Notes: generated by a model from the sequence alone, not told the origin. Positions 1 to 11,606 are shown, counted from the first letter of the stretch. The stretch: 64,000 nucleotides of DNA from Primula veris (GCA_963682055.1 OY821744.1:28372967-28436966), one strand, 5' to 3'. Translations and numbers: made by a program.

Positions 1-717
1 CTAAATCTTACCCGAGAGGTCAGAAAAACACGACCGGTCGAAATAAAAATTTAAAAAGAAACGACCAATCGTTTTTCTGCAGAAAAATAATGATTCAAAA
101 ACGTAAAATTTCTCAACACTTGTAAATTCCTTACATGACACATATCACACAACTTCATCATTTTAGTCCGCAACATTTTTACGATCAACATCCATTCGCA
201 TATAATATTCATTCACACACAAGTTAATAATTTTGAAAACACATTACATAAGACCATCAACTTCACAATTCTCGCACTCTAATATTTCGCTACTACTTGC
301 CATTGCAAACTTATACTTTATACACACTTCATCAATCTTAACACACATGCAAAGAACACAAAAGGGCGAGAGATAACCTCTCACGATACGTTATCCTAAA
401 ACACCCGAGCGTACTCGCGTACTCTAGAACTCCACATCGCTAAGGTATTCCTTCACACCTACCGACGAGAGGTCCACCCACTAGTTTGGCGAGCCGGGAT
501 CAACAAGCGTCCTCATTGTCCCCAACTTGCCTCACATGTGGACTTTCCTTTCATCAACTACTACTAAATTTTAGCTACATGTACTAAGCTAAATGCAACC
601 CCTCCGTTTTAGAAAAAGTTTGAGTTTTTGGAAAAGTTTTGTGAAAATGATACGATGGATATTGGTCCAATGGTTACCCATCTTCCCGTCATCCCAAAGT
701 ATACAAGAACCTGGTTA

Positions 718-730
718 GCTCTGATACCAA
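718..730 (-). other. Primer-binding site, initiator-Met tRNA
   Basis: On the minus strand the bases just inside the LTR read TTGGTATCAGAGC, complementary to the 3' end of plant initiator-methionine tRNA. This is the standard primer site of many plant LTR retrotransposons. It fixes the LTR boundary and the orientation. Confidence 0.85.
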
Positions 731-732
731 CT

Positions 733-2413
733 TGTCAAGCCCCAAAATCCGAAAAACACGGACATCAACGCGTGACCTTTTGAACAAAAGGAAAAAGAAC
801 CTGTTGGTACAAAATTTAACTTTTAAAGGAAAACAACTTACGAGCTAAAGGAACGATTATACAAGGAAATAGGAAAGTTTTCCAAACGCGGCTACTAGAC
901 AAAATGGTTTTAACAGATTTATATAAATAAAAAAATACCAAACCAATGTAATTTGCCCGTAGGCTACAACCTAAAAAATAGTCTAAATAAAAAGAAAACG
1001 ACCGAAAGAAGCCCGAACCCATGCGGTACATCGTTAATGCTCCTATCCAAATGCCTCAACCTAAGTTGTACCTGAAAGACAAAACTGTAACGGTGAGTCC
1101 CACGTACATATATGGACGGGGCGGCACCACAAACGATACCGTCACTCCATCCAATAAATGCAAGAACTCACAAATAACAACTACAATAACAACGTATCAA
1201 AAGGAATGTAATAGCCATCATATAACGAATAAATTAAGTGACTCCAACACACATCTATAACACACATGGACCTCTCACGCCACCTACCCCAGTCCGTAAG
1301 TTAGGTCATTCCCTAAACCCCTCAGCTCGTCTTATGTCTCCGGTATAGTGAGAGACATAGACCCTTGCCAACATATAAATATATCTATTACACACATGGA
1401 CCTCTCACGCCACCTACCCCAGTCCGTAAGTTAGGTCATTCCCTATACCCCTCGGCTCGTCTTATTTCCCTGGTATAGGGAGAGACATAGACCATTGCCA
1501 ATAAATAAAACTCAAGGTCTCGACCAATAATATTATACTATTCAATTATCACAATTCTCAATAAAATCACATTCTCAAAATACTAGCATTTCCAAATGTC
1601 ACTTTAATGCAATTCAACAAAACACCTAAGCATAGGTACTAGAATCACAACTAGCAAAACAAGTCCAAAAACCATAAAATCTCATTCAGGCATTTTAACA
1701 AACACCTTGTATGCATAAACTACAACCCATCTTTATTCAACTTAAATTTACCCAATTTCATCAACAACTATAATAACACATAACAACACACAAACCCATA
1801 TATATTCTCATTAATTCGAAATTCATGTCTAAATTCCCAATTCTCAAATTCAAATAAGTGAACCAAAAGAGCAACACATAAAACCCAATTACCAATTTAA
1901 TAGAATATAATTGAGATAAAAGAAAAACCCCCAAATTTTAAAAGAACACAATATCTAACCTAAACATACAACCCCGTCCAATCGCTATGGATAACCCCCG
2001 TTACCTTAGTTCGTAGAGGAGATGCTTCCGGTAAAAACTCGCTAATGCTGGTTTTTTCTTCTTTTTCCTAAGCTTTGTAACCTCTCTTTTCTCTCTTTTA
2101 GATTTTCTGTTTTGAAAAGTGGGATGAAAATTGTTTTACGTGAAACTGTTTTGAGAGAGTTTGGGGAAGCGAACTATTTAATCCCCAAAATTCTAAAAGT
2201 TAACTCATAAACAAAACTATTATTTTACTGCTCCAAAATAATAAATTTTTAAAAACAAAGCTATTGGGTCCTTTTTATTTATAAAATTAGTAACAGGTTT
2301 TAAAAATAAAGTTTTTCGGAAGAGTTTCGGTTTTTGGGTAAAAATTGTATTAAACGTTTTTGGATAAACTTAATCGTAAATAAAAACCATTTATAAAAAT
2401 CCGGGATGTTACA
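733..2413 (-). repeat. Family R 5' LTR (minus orientation)
   Basis: The LTR runs from TGTAACATCCCG at 2413 to TGACA at 733. It has two copies of a roughly 130-base subrepeat at about 1260-1500, recognised by its purine/pyrimidine-rich 'cctctcacgccac...ccccagtccgtaag' core. It also has a 'ggtatgagg/GAAG'-type purine-rich stretch near 2050-2110 on the minus strand. Two ORFs in this stretch (at 816-1031 and 1021-1260) lie entirely inside the LTR and are not treated as genes. Confidence 0.82.
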
Positions 2414-2812
2414 AAAAATATTGGGCCAAAAGTGCTCCAATCAGTCAAGAGAAGCATCAAAATTACATTATTTAAAAACTTTCGAGTCAAATTTAAATAA
2501 CTTGTAACTGGAAGGACTTGGTACGTAATAAGCCCAATCTGTCTATAGCTAATCCACGCGTCACCGTTTCCCCATCTCATTTCAGATAGAAGACCGACAG
2601 CCTTTCTCTCTCCTCGAACCTTTCCATCAATGGCGATTACAGCCAAACTCATCGTAAATTTGGTAGATGATCGCGATCCATCCTCAGTATACTTGCCAAC
2701 CTCTTCGGAAAGTATTCTGCCTCCTCAGAGATCAGATTAGTCCAATGTTTGCCATGAAATCTACAGCGCCATTCTCTTTCCTAAATGTATGACATATCTC
2801 TATGCCTTTTCT
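2414..2812. other. Unique flank between family R LTR and the inverted repeat
   Basis: About 400 bases with no recognised gene. A minus-strand reading frame begins with ATG at 2652 and runs into the LTR, so its last third is transposon sequence. Its first 40 or so residues (starting MSLAVIAIDG) match nothing I recognise. Homology to the right arm of the inverted repeat stops at about 2813. Confidence 0.4.
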
Positions 2813-3030
2813 AAAAGATACTCGATAGTCTCACAGCTCTCACCTTTTGCAACTGGCATAAATATACGTACATAAAAGCATAAACATTCTGTTGTTGTTA
2901 AACAATTTTCTCTACGAGTTTCTATCTGCCTGCTGGTTAATGGTTCGGTGTGTCCCAAGAAAAGATAATGAAAATAAAGGTCGGACTGATCGAATCTTCT
3001 GTCAAGGTTACGCTGGAAATTAAAAAACAC
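2813..3030 (-). other. Unidentified conserved ORF module, copy 1
   Basis: A minus-strand reading frame with a splice-acceptor-like 'ttatttccag' just upstream, encoding a peptide with RNLDRRFDQSDLYFHYLFLG. The same module recurs at 6824-7065 and 10071-10296 on the plus strand. It lies about 0.6 kb downstream of the last XH exon in copies A and B. I do not recognise the peptide. It could be a 3' flanking exon of a neighbouring gene, or simply a conserved non-coding flank that stays open by chance. Confidence 0.35.
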
Positions 3031-6000
3031 AAAAAATGTTAATTGAACGAATGATAAGCTAAAAACATACAGATTACAGTGTTTACAATGCGCTTCTATA
3101 TATCAATCAATGAAAACATGTAATATGCCAAGCACTATGGCCATCCTAGCGCTATGTTTGCATTTGAATCAAGTAACTTAGAACATGATACAAATTACAG
3201 CACACAAAAAGTACACACATTTAAGCTGACCTAGAGATGTACCCACAATTAAGCCAATGAAAATGAAAAGAAATTCGAGTTTTCTTTGTTTGTAAAACTT
3301 AATGCCACGAAAATAGGATATGTCTACAATTTTAGATGGCTGGGGTTTAATAAAGAATGTGAAATCATCAAATTAGTTGTGTTTTGTTGGTAAAAGGAAT
3401 AGCTAAATAGCCAGTGATTCTCTGAGCTAATCTATTAGCTCGTGGGGAAACAAAACACGATTCAAAGGATCACAAGTCAACAAAAAAACTTGCAAAAGTT
3501 TATAGGGGAAACTTTTGTTAATTTGAAAGGATATTTAAAATTCAAAACAAACAGATATATCATGCAAGTGCAGATTTTAGTTCTAAAATAAGATTACCAA
3601 CCTTAATATCTCCTACTTTTAACTTTCCATTTCATCACAATATAAGCTAGCCCTTCTTTAAGGGTTGCTTTCCTTCCATCCTTGTAGTTCCATAATTCTG
3701 AGACTATGTTCCTACCGTTGGGGTTGTACTCGTGGATTTCCAGTAAAGCCGTTGTAACAGCTGAATACACTTCGTCACCGAGTTCCGCTCTTAACTCTCT
3801 CAGTTTGTCATCCTCTTCGTCAATAATCTCCTACATCGCCATAGAAGGTATATATGTAATAAATTTGGCAAATTCCTCAGAACTATGATAACATGTTATA
3901 ATAGTACGAGTTATTTTGGTCCTAAACATGCATTGCTTGGTTGCAACTTTTAATCTCAGCCATTCTGCTTTTTTTCTTTAAACCTGGACTGCATTTGGCT
4001 GAGCAGCTTAGTAACATAGATTCAGATTATTTGCTTAAATTACTGCAACAATACTATGCCTAAATTGATCATACATTAATTGATAAGTGCGTGTATGCAA
4101 CTAAAGGATATGTGTGAGAAAAAAAATCAACCTCATGTTTAGTATCCCTTTTAACATTCTTGAAAGGGTGCCAGCTAGGGTCTCTAAGATAAGAGTCCCA
4201 TAATGAACAAAGCTACATTGCTTTTTCATCAGCTTCTTCTTCATCTAGGTACTTTTTCTTAGCTGCAATTTTGAACGGTTTAGTATCAAGGTCTCCCATC
4301 TTTCTCTCACGGATATTAGCTCGGGAAGACTGACTACTTATTCCCTGTTTAAGAACAAAAAATATTATATACTATTAAATAGCAAAATGGCAAGGCGCAT
4401 AAATATGACCGAAGGTTTAACCAATATTTAAGAAGATACATTATGAGACGCAAAAAGAAGATGCATTACATTAAATTAGAGGAAGCTAGCTGTAAGCTGG
4501 CTATAGAACAGCTAATCAGATATTTAATACTTCTATAAAAAATGCTAAGTACATAATAATGTATAGCACCTCTTGGAATTATCAAGTATGTATGAAACCA
4601 AGCTGCATACCTGAAACCGTAAATATTTTAAGGTTTATGCATTTTGTCTAACTTACAAAGGTAATATCTACTCAAATGTTAATTTACAAAGGTACTAAAA
4701 ACTAGGAATTGTATTTATTCATATCTCTCTTTTGGTATTCCATTATATTACTTACCAGATTTCAGTACAACGGAAACTAGTTTCATCGGGAAAAAAAGAT
4801 TTTGACAGCATCACCCAAGTGAGAGATAAAAATCAAAATTTAAGCCAATATTCTCTTATTACAGGACGTCAAAAGAAGTTACCATATGACATTTTATATT
4901 TTGAAGGATTGTGGATTTGGTCTAACTTGCAAGTGTCATATTCTCATCTTACATTAAATCAGAAAAGCTTTAAAAACTAGTATCATTAGCATAAAACTAA
5001 AATTTCTTTTAACAGGTCTTGATAAGGACTAAGGAGTAAGGACCATGTATCTCGCATGCCTTATTTAGTCAATTGTGTACCAGATTTACAAGACAGTTTT
5101 AATTCTATCTTATCGAGAGAGAGAAAAGGGTGCTTAAAGCACCATTCACAAGGGAGTTAACAGCGGAAACTTACGCCAATAAGTTCTTGGAAAGCTTCTT
5201 GCAATTCTTCGTTAGCATTGAGGTCCTTCGCTATCAGCACCTGATTAAGAGCTTCAATATCTTCAAGTTCTTCCTCTTTATCTTCAAGTTCTTTCTGAAT
5301 CAATTCCATTTTCTTCTTGAGCTCCTCATCATCACCTCCACTGCCCATATGCTTTATAACTTGTATAGCACCCCTCATTCTCTCTATGTCTAGCTCAACT
5401 GCCTGTTTAGCATCTAACTGCTTTTCTAGCTCTATGATTCTTTTATGAAGAATCTCCTTCTCTCTCCTCTGATCCTCGGCCAGCTTCAACATACTATGAT
5501 CAGCTTTATTCTGCTCACATATAGCCATTTTATTCACCAGATTTTCAGCCTCGAGCTTCTCTTTCTCGTTCTCGTTAACAGCCGCCCGCTTCTCTAATTC
5601 TCTCTCCCTCTCTTCTAGCTCTTTTCTTTTTGCTTCCAACTGATATCTACTGTTTTCGTGCTCGCTAGAAATCCTCTTGAGCTGGCTATGGGCGTCGTTC
5701 TGCATTCTCACTAGGGCTTCATTATGAGCTCTAAGCATCTGATCCTTTTCAGTTATCAAACTAGAGAGGGCCATTTTAGTTTGATTGTATTTGCATTCTA
5801 TCTCTTTGAGGCTTCTATTTTTCACCTCAATAACAGTTTTCAGATTCGTTAGCAGCTTAGACGTTTTCCTCTTTTCTTCCTCTTGAACTTGGGACACTGT
5901 TTTGAGATCTCTAATCTTTCGGATTTGTTTACCAATGATACCACTCGACTTATATTCAGCCTCACGTGCAACCCATCCGTATAGTTTATCACCGGGATCT

Positions 6001-6042
6001 TTTGCTAATTTAAATTCCTTTATGCCACTGTGATTAGCTTGA
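2813..6042 (-). repeat. Left arm of large inverted repeat
   Basis: This stretch, read on the minus strand, matches 7062-10273 read on the plus strand almost base for base, introns included. It contains most of copy A plus about 0.8 kb downstream of it. Differences are scattered substitutions and short indels; for example, the last exon is one codon shorter here. Arm length is 3.23 kb and the spacer between arms is about 1.02 kb. Confidence 0.85.
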
Positions 6043-6368
6043 AAGTATTTTTCAAACATCATTGCGTTCGTAAATCCTGCCCAATCATTATTAAACTCTA
6101 CTATAGCATACCCTGAAAACTCGTCAGAACTCCACAATGGTTGAACCCTCTTAGGATTAAATCCCTTTTCTTTCAAGTCATCTCTTATTCCAGATCCACT
6201 TTGCCCAACAAATTTCCTATCCTTTATTTCCCTCGGGATATTTGCAATAACACCCAAACAAGGCCAGACAAGTGATTCATCTGCCTTGATACCCTCGGAT
6301 AATTTTGCAGCCTCAACTGTAGGCAATGTTTGGTCTATATCCAATTCTTCTGATGATGACTGAGACAT
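3603..6368 (-). pseudogene. IDN2/FDM-like XS/XH gene, copy A (nonsense codon in XH domain)
   Basis: Three exons are visible on the minus strand: 6368-5175, 4344-4132 and 3830-3603, each bounded by GT/AG and joining in phase 0. Exon 1 encodes an XS domain (residues about 30-147, with LVWPCLGVIANIP, EFNNDWAGFTNAM and GDKLYGW motifs), then a coiled coil (about 160-360) and the start of an XH domain. Exons 2 and 3 encode the rest of XH. Family members (IDN2, FDM1-5) bind double-stranded RNA through XS and dimerise through the coiled coil to support RNA-directed DNA methylation. In-frame TAG at 4215-4213 replaces the GAG seen in copy B and would remove most of XH. No zf-XS zinc finger is seen before the ATG; an acceptor-like 'tgcag' just upstream suggests a lost 5' exon. 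The sequence immediately upstream is rearranged, so the native promoter is probably gone. Confidence 0.85.
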
Positions 6369-6383
6369 ATCTGCATAATATAT

Positions 6384-6703
6384 AACTGCTTTTCTAGCTC
6401 TATTATTCTTTTATGAAGAATCTCCTTCTCTCTCCTCTGATCCTCGTCAGCTTCAACATACTATGATCAGCTTTATTCTGCTTACAAATAGCCATTTTAT
6501 TCACTAGCTTTTCAGCCTCGAGCTTCTCTTTCTCGTTCTCGTTAACAGCCACCCGCTTCTCCAATTCTCTCTCCCTCTCTTCTAGCTCTTTTCTTTGTGC
6601 TTCCATCTGATATCTACTGTTTTCGTGCTCGCTAGAAATCCTCTTGAGCTGGCTATGGGCGTCGTTCTGCATTCTCACTAGGGCTCCATTATGAGCTCTA
6701 AGC
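6384..6703 (-). pseudogene. Coiled-coil fragment of the XS/XH family
   Basis: This 320-base piece duplicates about 5415-5737 of copy A in the same orientation, directly upstream of copy A's start codon. It encodes part of the coiled coil (RISSEHENSRYQ, ELEERERELEKR) and carries a one-base deletion relative to copy A near the 'gatcctcg' site. It has no XS or XH part. At its outer edge it is fused at a 3-base overlap (AGC) to a module that normally lies downstream of the gene. It is a rearrangement product with no independent function that I can support. Confidence 0.75.
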
Positions 6704-7065
6704 GCTAGGATGGCCATAGTGCTTGGCATTTAACATGTTTTCATTGATTGATATATAGAAACGCATTGTAAACACTGTAATCTGTATGTCTTTAGCTTAT
6801 CATTCGTTCAATTAACATTTTTTGTGTTTTTTTATTTCCAGCGTAACCTTGACAGAAGATTCGATCCGTCCGACCTTTATTTTCATTATCTTTTCTTGGG
6901 ACACACCGAACAATTAACCAGCAGGCAGATAGAAACTCGCAGAGAAAATTGTCGAACAACAACAGAATGTTTATGCTTTTATGTACGTATATTTATGCCA
7001 GTTGCAAAAGGTGAGAGCTGTGAGACTATCGAGTATCCTTTATGGTTAAAGACGCTATATGTCAA
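6701..7065 (+). repeat. Downstream-flank module, direct copy inside the palindrome spacer
   Basis: These 365 bases repeat 9933-10296 in the same orientation, and 2813-3165 in inverted orientation. They carry the unidentified RNLDRRFDPSDLYFHYLFLG reading frame. The left edge joins the coiled-coil fragment at shared AGC. The right edge joins the middle of an XS domain at shared TCAA. Their presence here places a gene's 3' flank directly in front of the truncated copy B. Confidence 0.75.
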
Positions 7066-9481
7066 GCTAATCACAGTGGCATAAAGGAATTTAAATTAGC
7101 AAAAGATCCCGGTGATAAACTATACGGATGGGTTACCCTTGAGGCTGAATATAAGTCGAGTGGTATCATTGGTGAACAAATCCGAAAGATTACGGATCTC
7201 AAATCAGTGTCCCAAGTTCAAGAGGAAGAAAAGAGGAAAACGTCTAAGCTGCCAACGAATCTGAAAACTGTTATTGAGGTGAAAAATAGAAGCCTCAAAG
7301 AGATAGAATGCAAATACAATCAAACTAAAATGGCCCTCTCTAGTTTGATAACTGAAAAGGATCAGATGCTTAGAGCTCATAATAGAGCCCTAGTGAGAAT
7401 GCAGAACGACGCCCATAGCCAGCTCAAGAGGATTTCTAGCGAGCACGAAAACAGTAGATATCAGTTGGAAGCACAAAGAAAAGAGCTAGAAGAGAGGGAG
7501 AGAGAATTGGAGAAGCGGGCGGCTGTTAACGAGAACGAGAAAGAGAAGCTCGAGGCTGAAAAGCTGGTGAATAAAATGGCTATTTGTGAGCAGAATAAAG
7601 CTGATCATAGTATGTTGAAGCTGGCCGAGGATCAGAGGAGAGAGAAGGAGATTCTTCATAAAAGAATCATAGAGCTAGAAAAGCAGTTAGATGCTAAACA
7701 GACTGTTGAGCTAGACATAAAGAGAATGAGGGGTGCTATACAAGTTATAAAGCATATGGGCAGTGGAGGTGATGATGAGGAGCTCAAGAAGAAATTGGAA
7801 TTGATTCAGAAAGAACTTGAAGATAAAGAGGAAGAACTTGAAGATATTGAAGCTCTTAATCAGGTGCTGATAGCGAAGGACCTCAATGCTAACGAAGAAT
7901 TGCAAGAAGCTTTCCAAGAACTTATTGGCGTAAGTTTCTGCTGTTAACTCCCTTGTCAATGGTGCTTTAAGCACCCTTTTATTTCTCTCGATAAGATAGA
8001 ATTAAAACTGTCTTGTAAATCTGGTACACAATTGACTAAATAAGGCATGCGAGATGCGTGGTCCTTACTCCTTATTAAGACCTGTTAAAGAAATTTTAAT
8101 TTTATGCTAATGATACTAGTTTTTAAAGCTTTTCTGATTTAATGTAAGATGAGAATATGACACTTGCAAGTTAGACCAAATCCCCAATCCTTCAAAATAT
8201 GGAAACTTCTTTTGACGTCCTGTAGTAAGAGAATATTGGCTTAAGTTTCGATTTTTATCTCTCGCTTGGGTGATGCTGTCAAAATCTTTTTTTCCCGATG
8301 AAACTAGTTTCCGTTGTACTGAAATCTGGTAAGTAATATAATGGAATACCAAAAGAGAGATATGAATAAATACAATTCCTAGCTTTTAGTACCTTTGTAA
8401 ATTAACATTTGAGTAGATATGACCTTTGTAATTTAGACAAAATGCATAAACCTTAAAATATTTACGGTTTCAGGTATGCAGCTTGGTTTCATACATACTT
8501 GATATTTCCAAGAGGTGCTATACATTATTATGTACTTAGCATTTGTTATATAAGTGTTAAATATCTGATTAGCTGTTCTATAGCCAGATTACAGCTAGCT
8601 TCCTCTAATTTAATGTAATGCATCTTCTTTTTGCGTCTCATAATGATCTTAAAGATTGGTTAAACCTTCGGTCATATTTCTGCGCCTTGCCATTTTTCTA
8701 TTTAATAGTATATAATATTTTTTGTTCTTAAACAGGGAATAAGTAGTCAGTCTTCCCGAGCTAATATCCGTGTGAGAAAGATGGGAGACCTTGATACTAA
8801 ACCGTTCAAAATTGCAGCTAAGAGAAAGTACCTAGATGAAGAAGAAGCTGATGAAAAAGCAATGGAGCTTTGTTCATTATGGGACTCTTATCTTAGAGAC
8901 CCTAGCTGGCACCCTTTCAAGAATGTTAAAAGGGATACTAAACATGAGGTTGATTTTTTTTCTCACACATATCCTTTAGTTGCATAAACGCACTTATCAA
9001 TTAATGTATGATCAATTTAGGCATAGTATTGTTGCAGTAATTTAAGCAAATAATCTGAATCTATGTTACTAAGCTGCTCAGCCAAATGCAGTCCGGGTTT
9101 AAAAAAAAAAAAGCAGAATGGCTGTGATTAAAAGTTGCAACCAAGCAATGCATGTTTAGGACCAAAATAACTCGTACTATTATAACATGTTATCATAGTT
9201 CTGAGGAATTTGCCAAATTTATTACATATATACCTTCTATGGCGATGTAGGAGATTATTGACGAAGAGGATGACAAACTGAGAGAGTTAAGAGCGGAACT
9301 CGGTGACGAAGTGTATTCAGCTGTTACAACGGCGTTGCTGGAAATCCACGAGTACAACCCCAACGGTAGGAACATAGTCTCAGAATTATGGAACTACAAG
9401 GATGGAAGGAAAGCAACCCTTAAAGAAGGGCTAGCTTATATTGTGATGAGATGGAAAGTTAAAAGGAGGAGGAGATATTAA
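7062..9481 (+). pseudogene. IDN2/FDM-like XS/XH gene, copy B (5'-truncated)
   Basis: Exons at 7062-7929, 8736-8948 and 9251-9481 match copy A exon for exon, with GT/AG borders and phase 0 junctions. Exon 1 starts inside the XS domain at QANHSGIKEFKLAKDPGDKLYGW, so the first 109 residues of copy A are missing. The coiled coil and the complete XH domain (ending in a TAA at 9479-9481) stay open, with no stop found across exons 1-3. An ATG at 7042, contributed by the fused flanking module, could start a 71-kDa-or-smaller N-truncated protein, but no promoter is evident. If transcribed it would yield a coiled-coil/XH protein with half an XS domain, which could pair with full-length partners. I infer loss of normal function and call it a pseudogene. 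Confidence 0.82.
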
Positions 9482-10273
9482 GGTTGGTAATCTTATTTTA
9501 GAACTAAAATCTGCACTTGCATGATATATCTGTTTGTTTTGAATTTTAAATATCCTTTCAAATTAACAAAAGTTTCCCCTATAAACTTTTGCAAGTTTTT
9601 TTGTTGACTTGTGATCCTTTGAATCGTGTTTTGTTTCCCCACGAGCTAATAGATTAGCTCAGAGAATCACTGGCTATTTAGCTATTCCTTTTACCAACAA
9701 AACACAAAACTAATTTGATGATTTCAAATTCTTTATTAAACCCCTGCCATCTAAAATTGTAGACATATCCTATTTTCGTGGGATTAAGTTTTACACACAC
9801 AGAAAACTTGAATTTCTTTTCATTTTCACTGGCTTAATTGTGGGTACATCTCTAGGTCAGCTTAAATTTGTGTACTTTTTGTGTGCTGTAATTTGTATCA
9901 TGTTCTAACTTACTTGATTCAAATGCAAACATAGCGCTAGGATGGCCATAGTGCTTGGCATTTAACATGTTTTCATTGATTGATATATAGAAGCGCATTG
10001 TAAACACTGTAATCTGTATGTCTTTAGCTTATCATTCGTTCAATTAACATTTTTTGTGTTTTTTATTTCCAGCGTAACCTTGACAGAAGATTCGATCCGT
10101 CCGACCTTTATTTTCAATATCTTTTCTTGGGACACACCGAACCATTAACCAGCAGGCAGATAGAAACTCGTAGAGAAAATTGTCGAACAACAACAGAATG
10201 TTTATGCTTTTATGTACGTATATTTATGCCAGTTGCAAAAGGTGAGAGCTGTGAGACTATCGCGTATCCTTTG
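7062..10273 (+). repeat. Right arm of large inverted repeat
   Basis: Reverse complement of 2813-6042. It begins in the middle of the XS domain, at the QANHSGIKEF codons, and ends about 250 bases before the Sirevirus 5' LTR. It contains all of the truncated copy B and its 3' flank. Confidence 0.85.
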
Positions 10274-10524
10274 TGGTTAAAGACGCTATATGTCAACTTA
10301 TGTTGTTTTCTTTAGTATGAATTTTATCACCATCATGTGGTCTCTTAAACTGACAGGAACGTATAATATTTAGCTGCGTGAAGAAAAACATGTTTTGATT
10401 GCCTACCAAACTTAAAATTCATATTATTATTTGTACTTTAAATTGTGCTTGCTAATAAGTTACTTTGTCGACCACAACATTCTTTAACCATTCCATCGGT
10501 TCCACTTTCATTCGGTATCATTCT
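9482..10524 (+). other. 3' flank of copy B, to the Sirevirus LTR
   Basis: Non-coding sequence shared with the flank of copy A (3165-3602 inverted) as far as about 10273. It includes the RNLDRRFD module at 10071-10296. The last 230 bases are unique and hold no recognised gene. The final five bases, ATTCT at 10520-10524, are the left target duplication of the Sirevirus. Confidence 0.55.
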
Positions 10525-11604
10525 TATTAGGACCAGATTTCTGCCCCATAAACTATTTGTTGTTGAACTAAATAATGCTAGTTGAGTGTTAAGAATTGAG
10601 ACAGGTTTAAGTTTACAAGTGAGGTTGTAACCTCAGTTGCAACCACAGTTCCAAGCTGCTGTTCTGCAGGATTCTGTCCAGTTCTGTATTTCTGCATTAC
10701 TATTCTTTAATAATGTTTATTTGTTTTAAAGTATGCAGTTGATATTCTCATATGTTCTTAAAGATTTAGTTTGTGTATATTGAGAATATTAAAGTGATAA
10801 GGAAAGATGTTGCCTAAAGGATATAAGGAGATTAGTTTATAAAGATATGTTTCTTTTAATTAGGCAATCTAGATCTCTATTTTCATGCAAGTCTTTATCA
10901 CTTAATTCAATCTTGGTCTTTATCAAAATCAGTATGATCTATTTTAGATTGAATAATATATGGAGTTAATGTTTCAAAATATATTCAGAAAGATTTTATC
11001 TTTAAAAGATACTATCTTATATGTTCCTTGTTTTAGGAAATGACTAACTCCTATTTCCAAGCTAGTTATTAGCAGGTATTAACTTATGAAGATTGAGGTC
11101 AATCATATGCTGAAGTATCTCGTGCAATATGGAAATATTGAAGTCAATCAAAAGAGTCAAAAGATCTTGAAGAAAGAAGATTGTTTTTACTCCTATTAAT
11201 ATTTGATAATTTGCTTGTAAAAAGAGTGTTCTAAATTATAAATAATTCATTCTTTAGAGAATACACTATGAGCTTTTAAATGGAAAACAATGGTGGGATT
11301 CCATTGATATTTTGAGTGATAGTTATAAGGTAAGAGCAATATAGAGATAGACAGAAAAACCTAAAGGGAGTCTGAGTGTTTTTCATTAAGACTTAAATCC
11401 TGTATTGTAAGCTTTTATAATATCAGTGCCCCAGAGACGTAGCCCAATTGGGTGAACTCCGTTGTTAAATGTGCGTGTGATTTAATTCAAGTACATTTAA
11501 TTTTACTGTTCTGTCCATCTTTATACTTAGGTTCCAACTGTTGTTGCAACTACACTTGGAACTTAACTGCATAACAACAACTAGAACAGCGGATAGGAAT
11601 TTTA
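10525..11604 (+). repeat. Sirevirus 5' LTR
   Basis: Aligns over its length with 19192-20294. The first bases are TATTAGGAC where the 3' LTR has TGTTCGGAC, so the canonical TG is mutated. A stretch of about 12 bases just before GTGCCCC is missing relative to the 3' LTR. The end (GGATAGGAATTTTA) sits two bases before the primer-binding site. The U5-like segment has the 'gacgtagcccaattggg' motif common in copia LTRs. Confidence 0.88.
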
Positions 11605-11606
11605 AT

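Larger units (their letters stand above)
1..2413 (-). mobile_element. Family R LTR retrotransposon, 5' end (runs off the left edge)
   Basis: Reading the minus strand, an LTR starts TGTAACATCCCGG at 2413 and ends TTGACA at 733. A primer-binding site follows, and then internal sequence down to base 1. Both the LTR and the first 0.7 kb of internal sequence match the complete element at 41964-50748. The piece is therefore the 5' LTR plus the beginning of a reverse-oriented member of the same family. No coding sequence is visible in the 0.7 kb of internal DNA. The LTR is shorter than in the complete copy (1681 against about 1950 bases), partly because it has only two of the roughly 130-bp subrepeats. 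The partner LTR would lie left of the window, so the target duplication cannot be checked. Confidence 0.85.

Noticed and set aside
816..1260. Overlapping ORFs on both strands (71 and 79 codons)
   Set aside because: Both lie inside the family R LTR, recur in other LTR copies with different lengths and have no protein motif.
5130..5393. Plus-strand frame MLKAPFTRELTAETYANKF...
   Set aside because: Antisense shadow of exon 1 of the XS/XH gene. The same shadow appears at 7711-7974 and 26331-26522 wherever the exon occurs.
11430..11470. tRNA-like box (gacgtagcccaattggg) in the Sirevirus LTR
   Set aside because: Resembles a D-arm/A-box, but it is the common U5 motif of copia LTRs, occurs in both LTRs and no cloverleaf forms around it.
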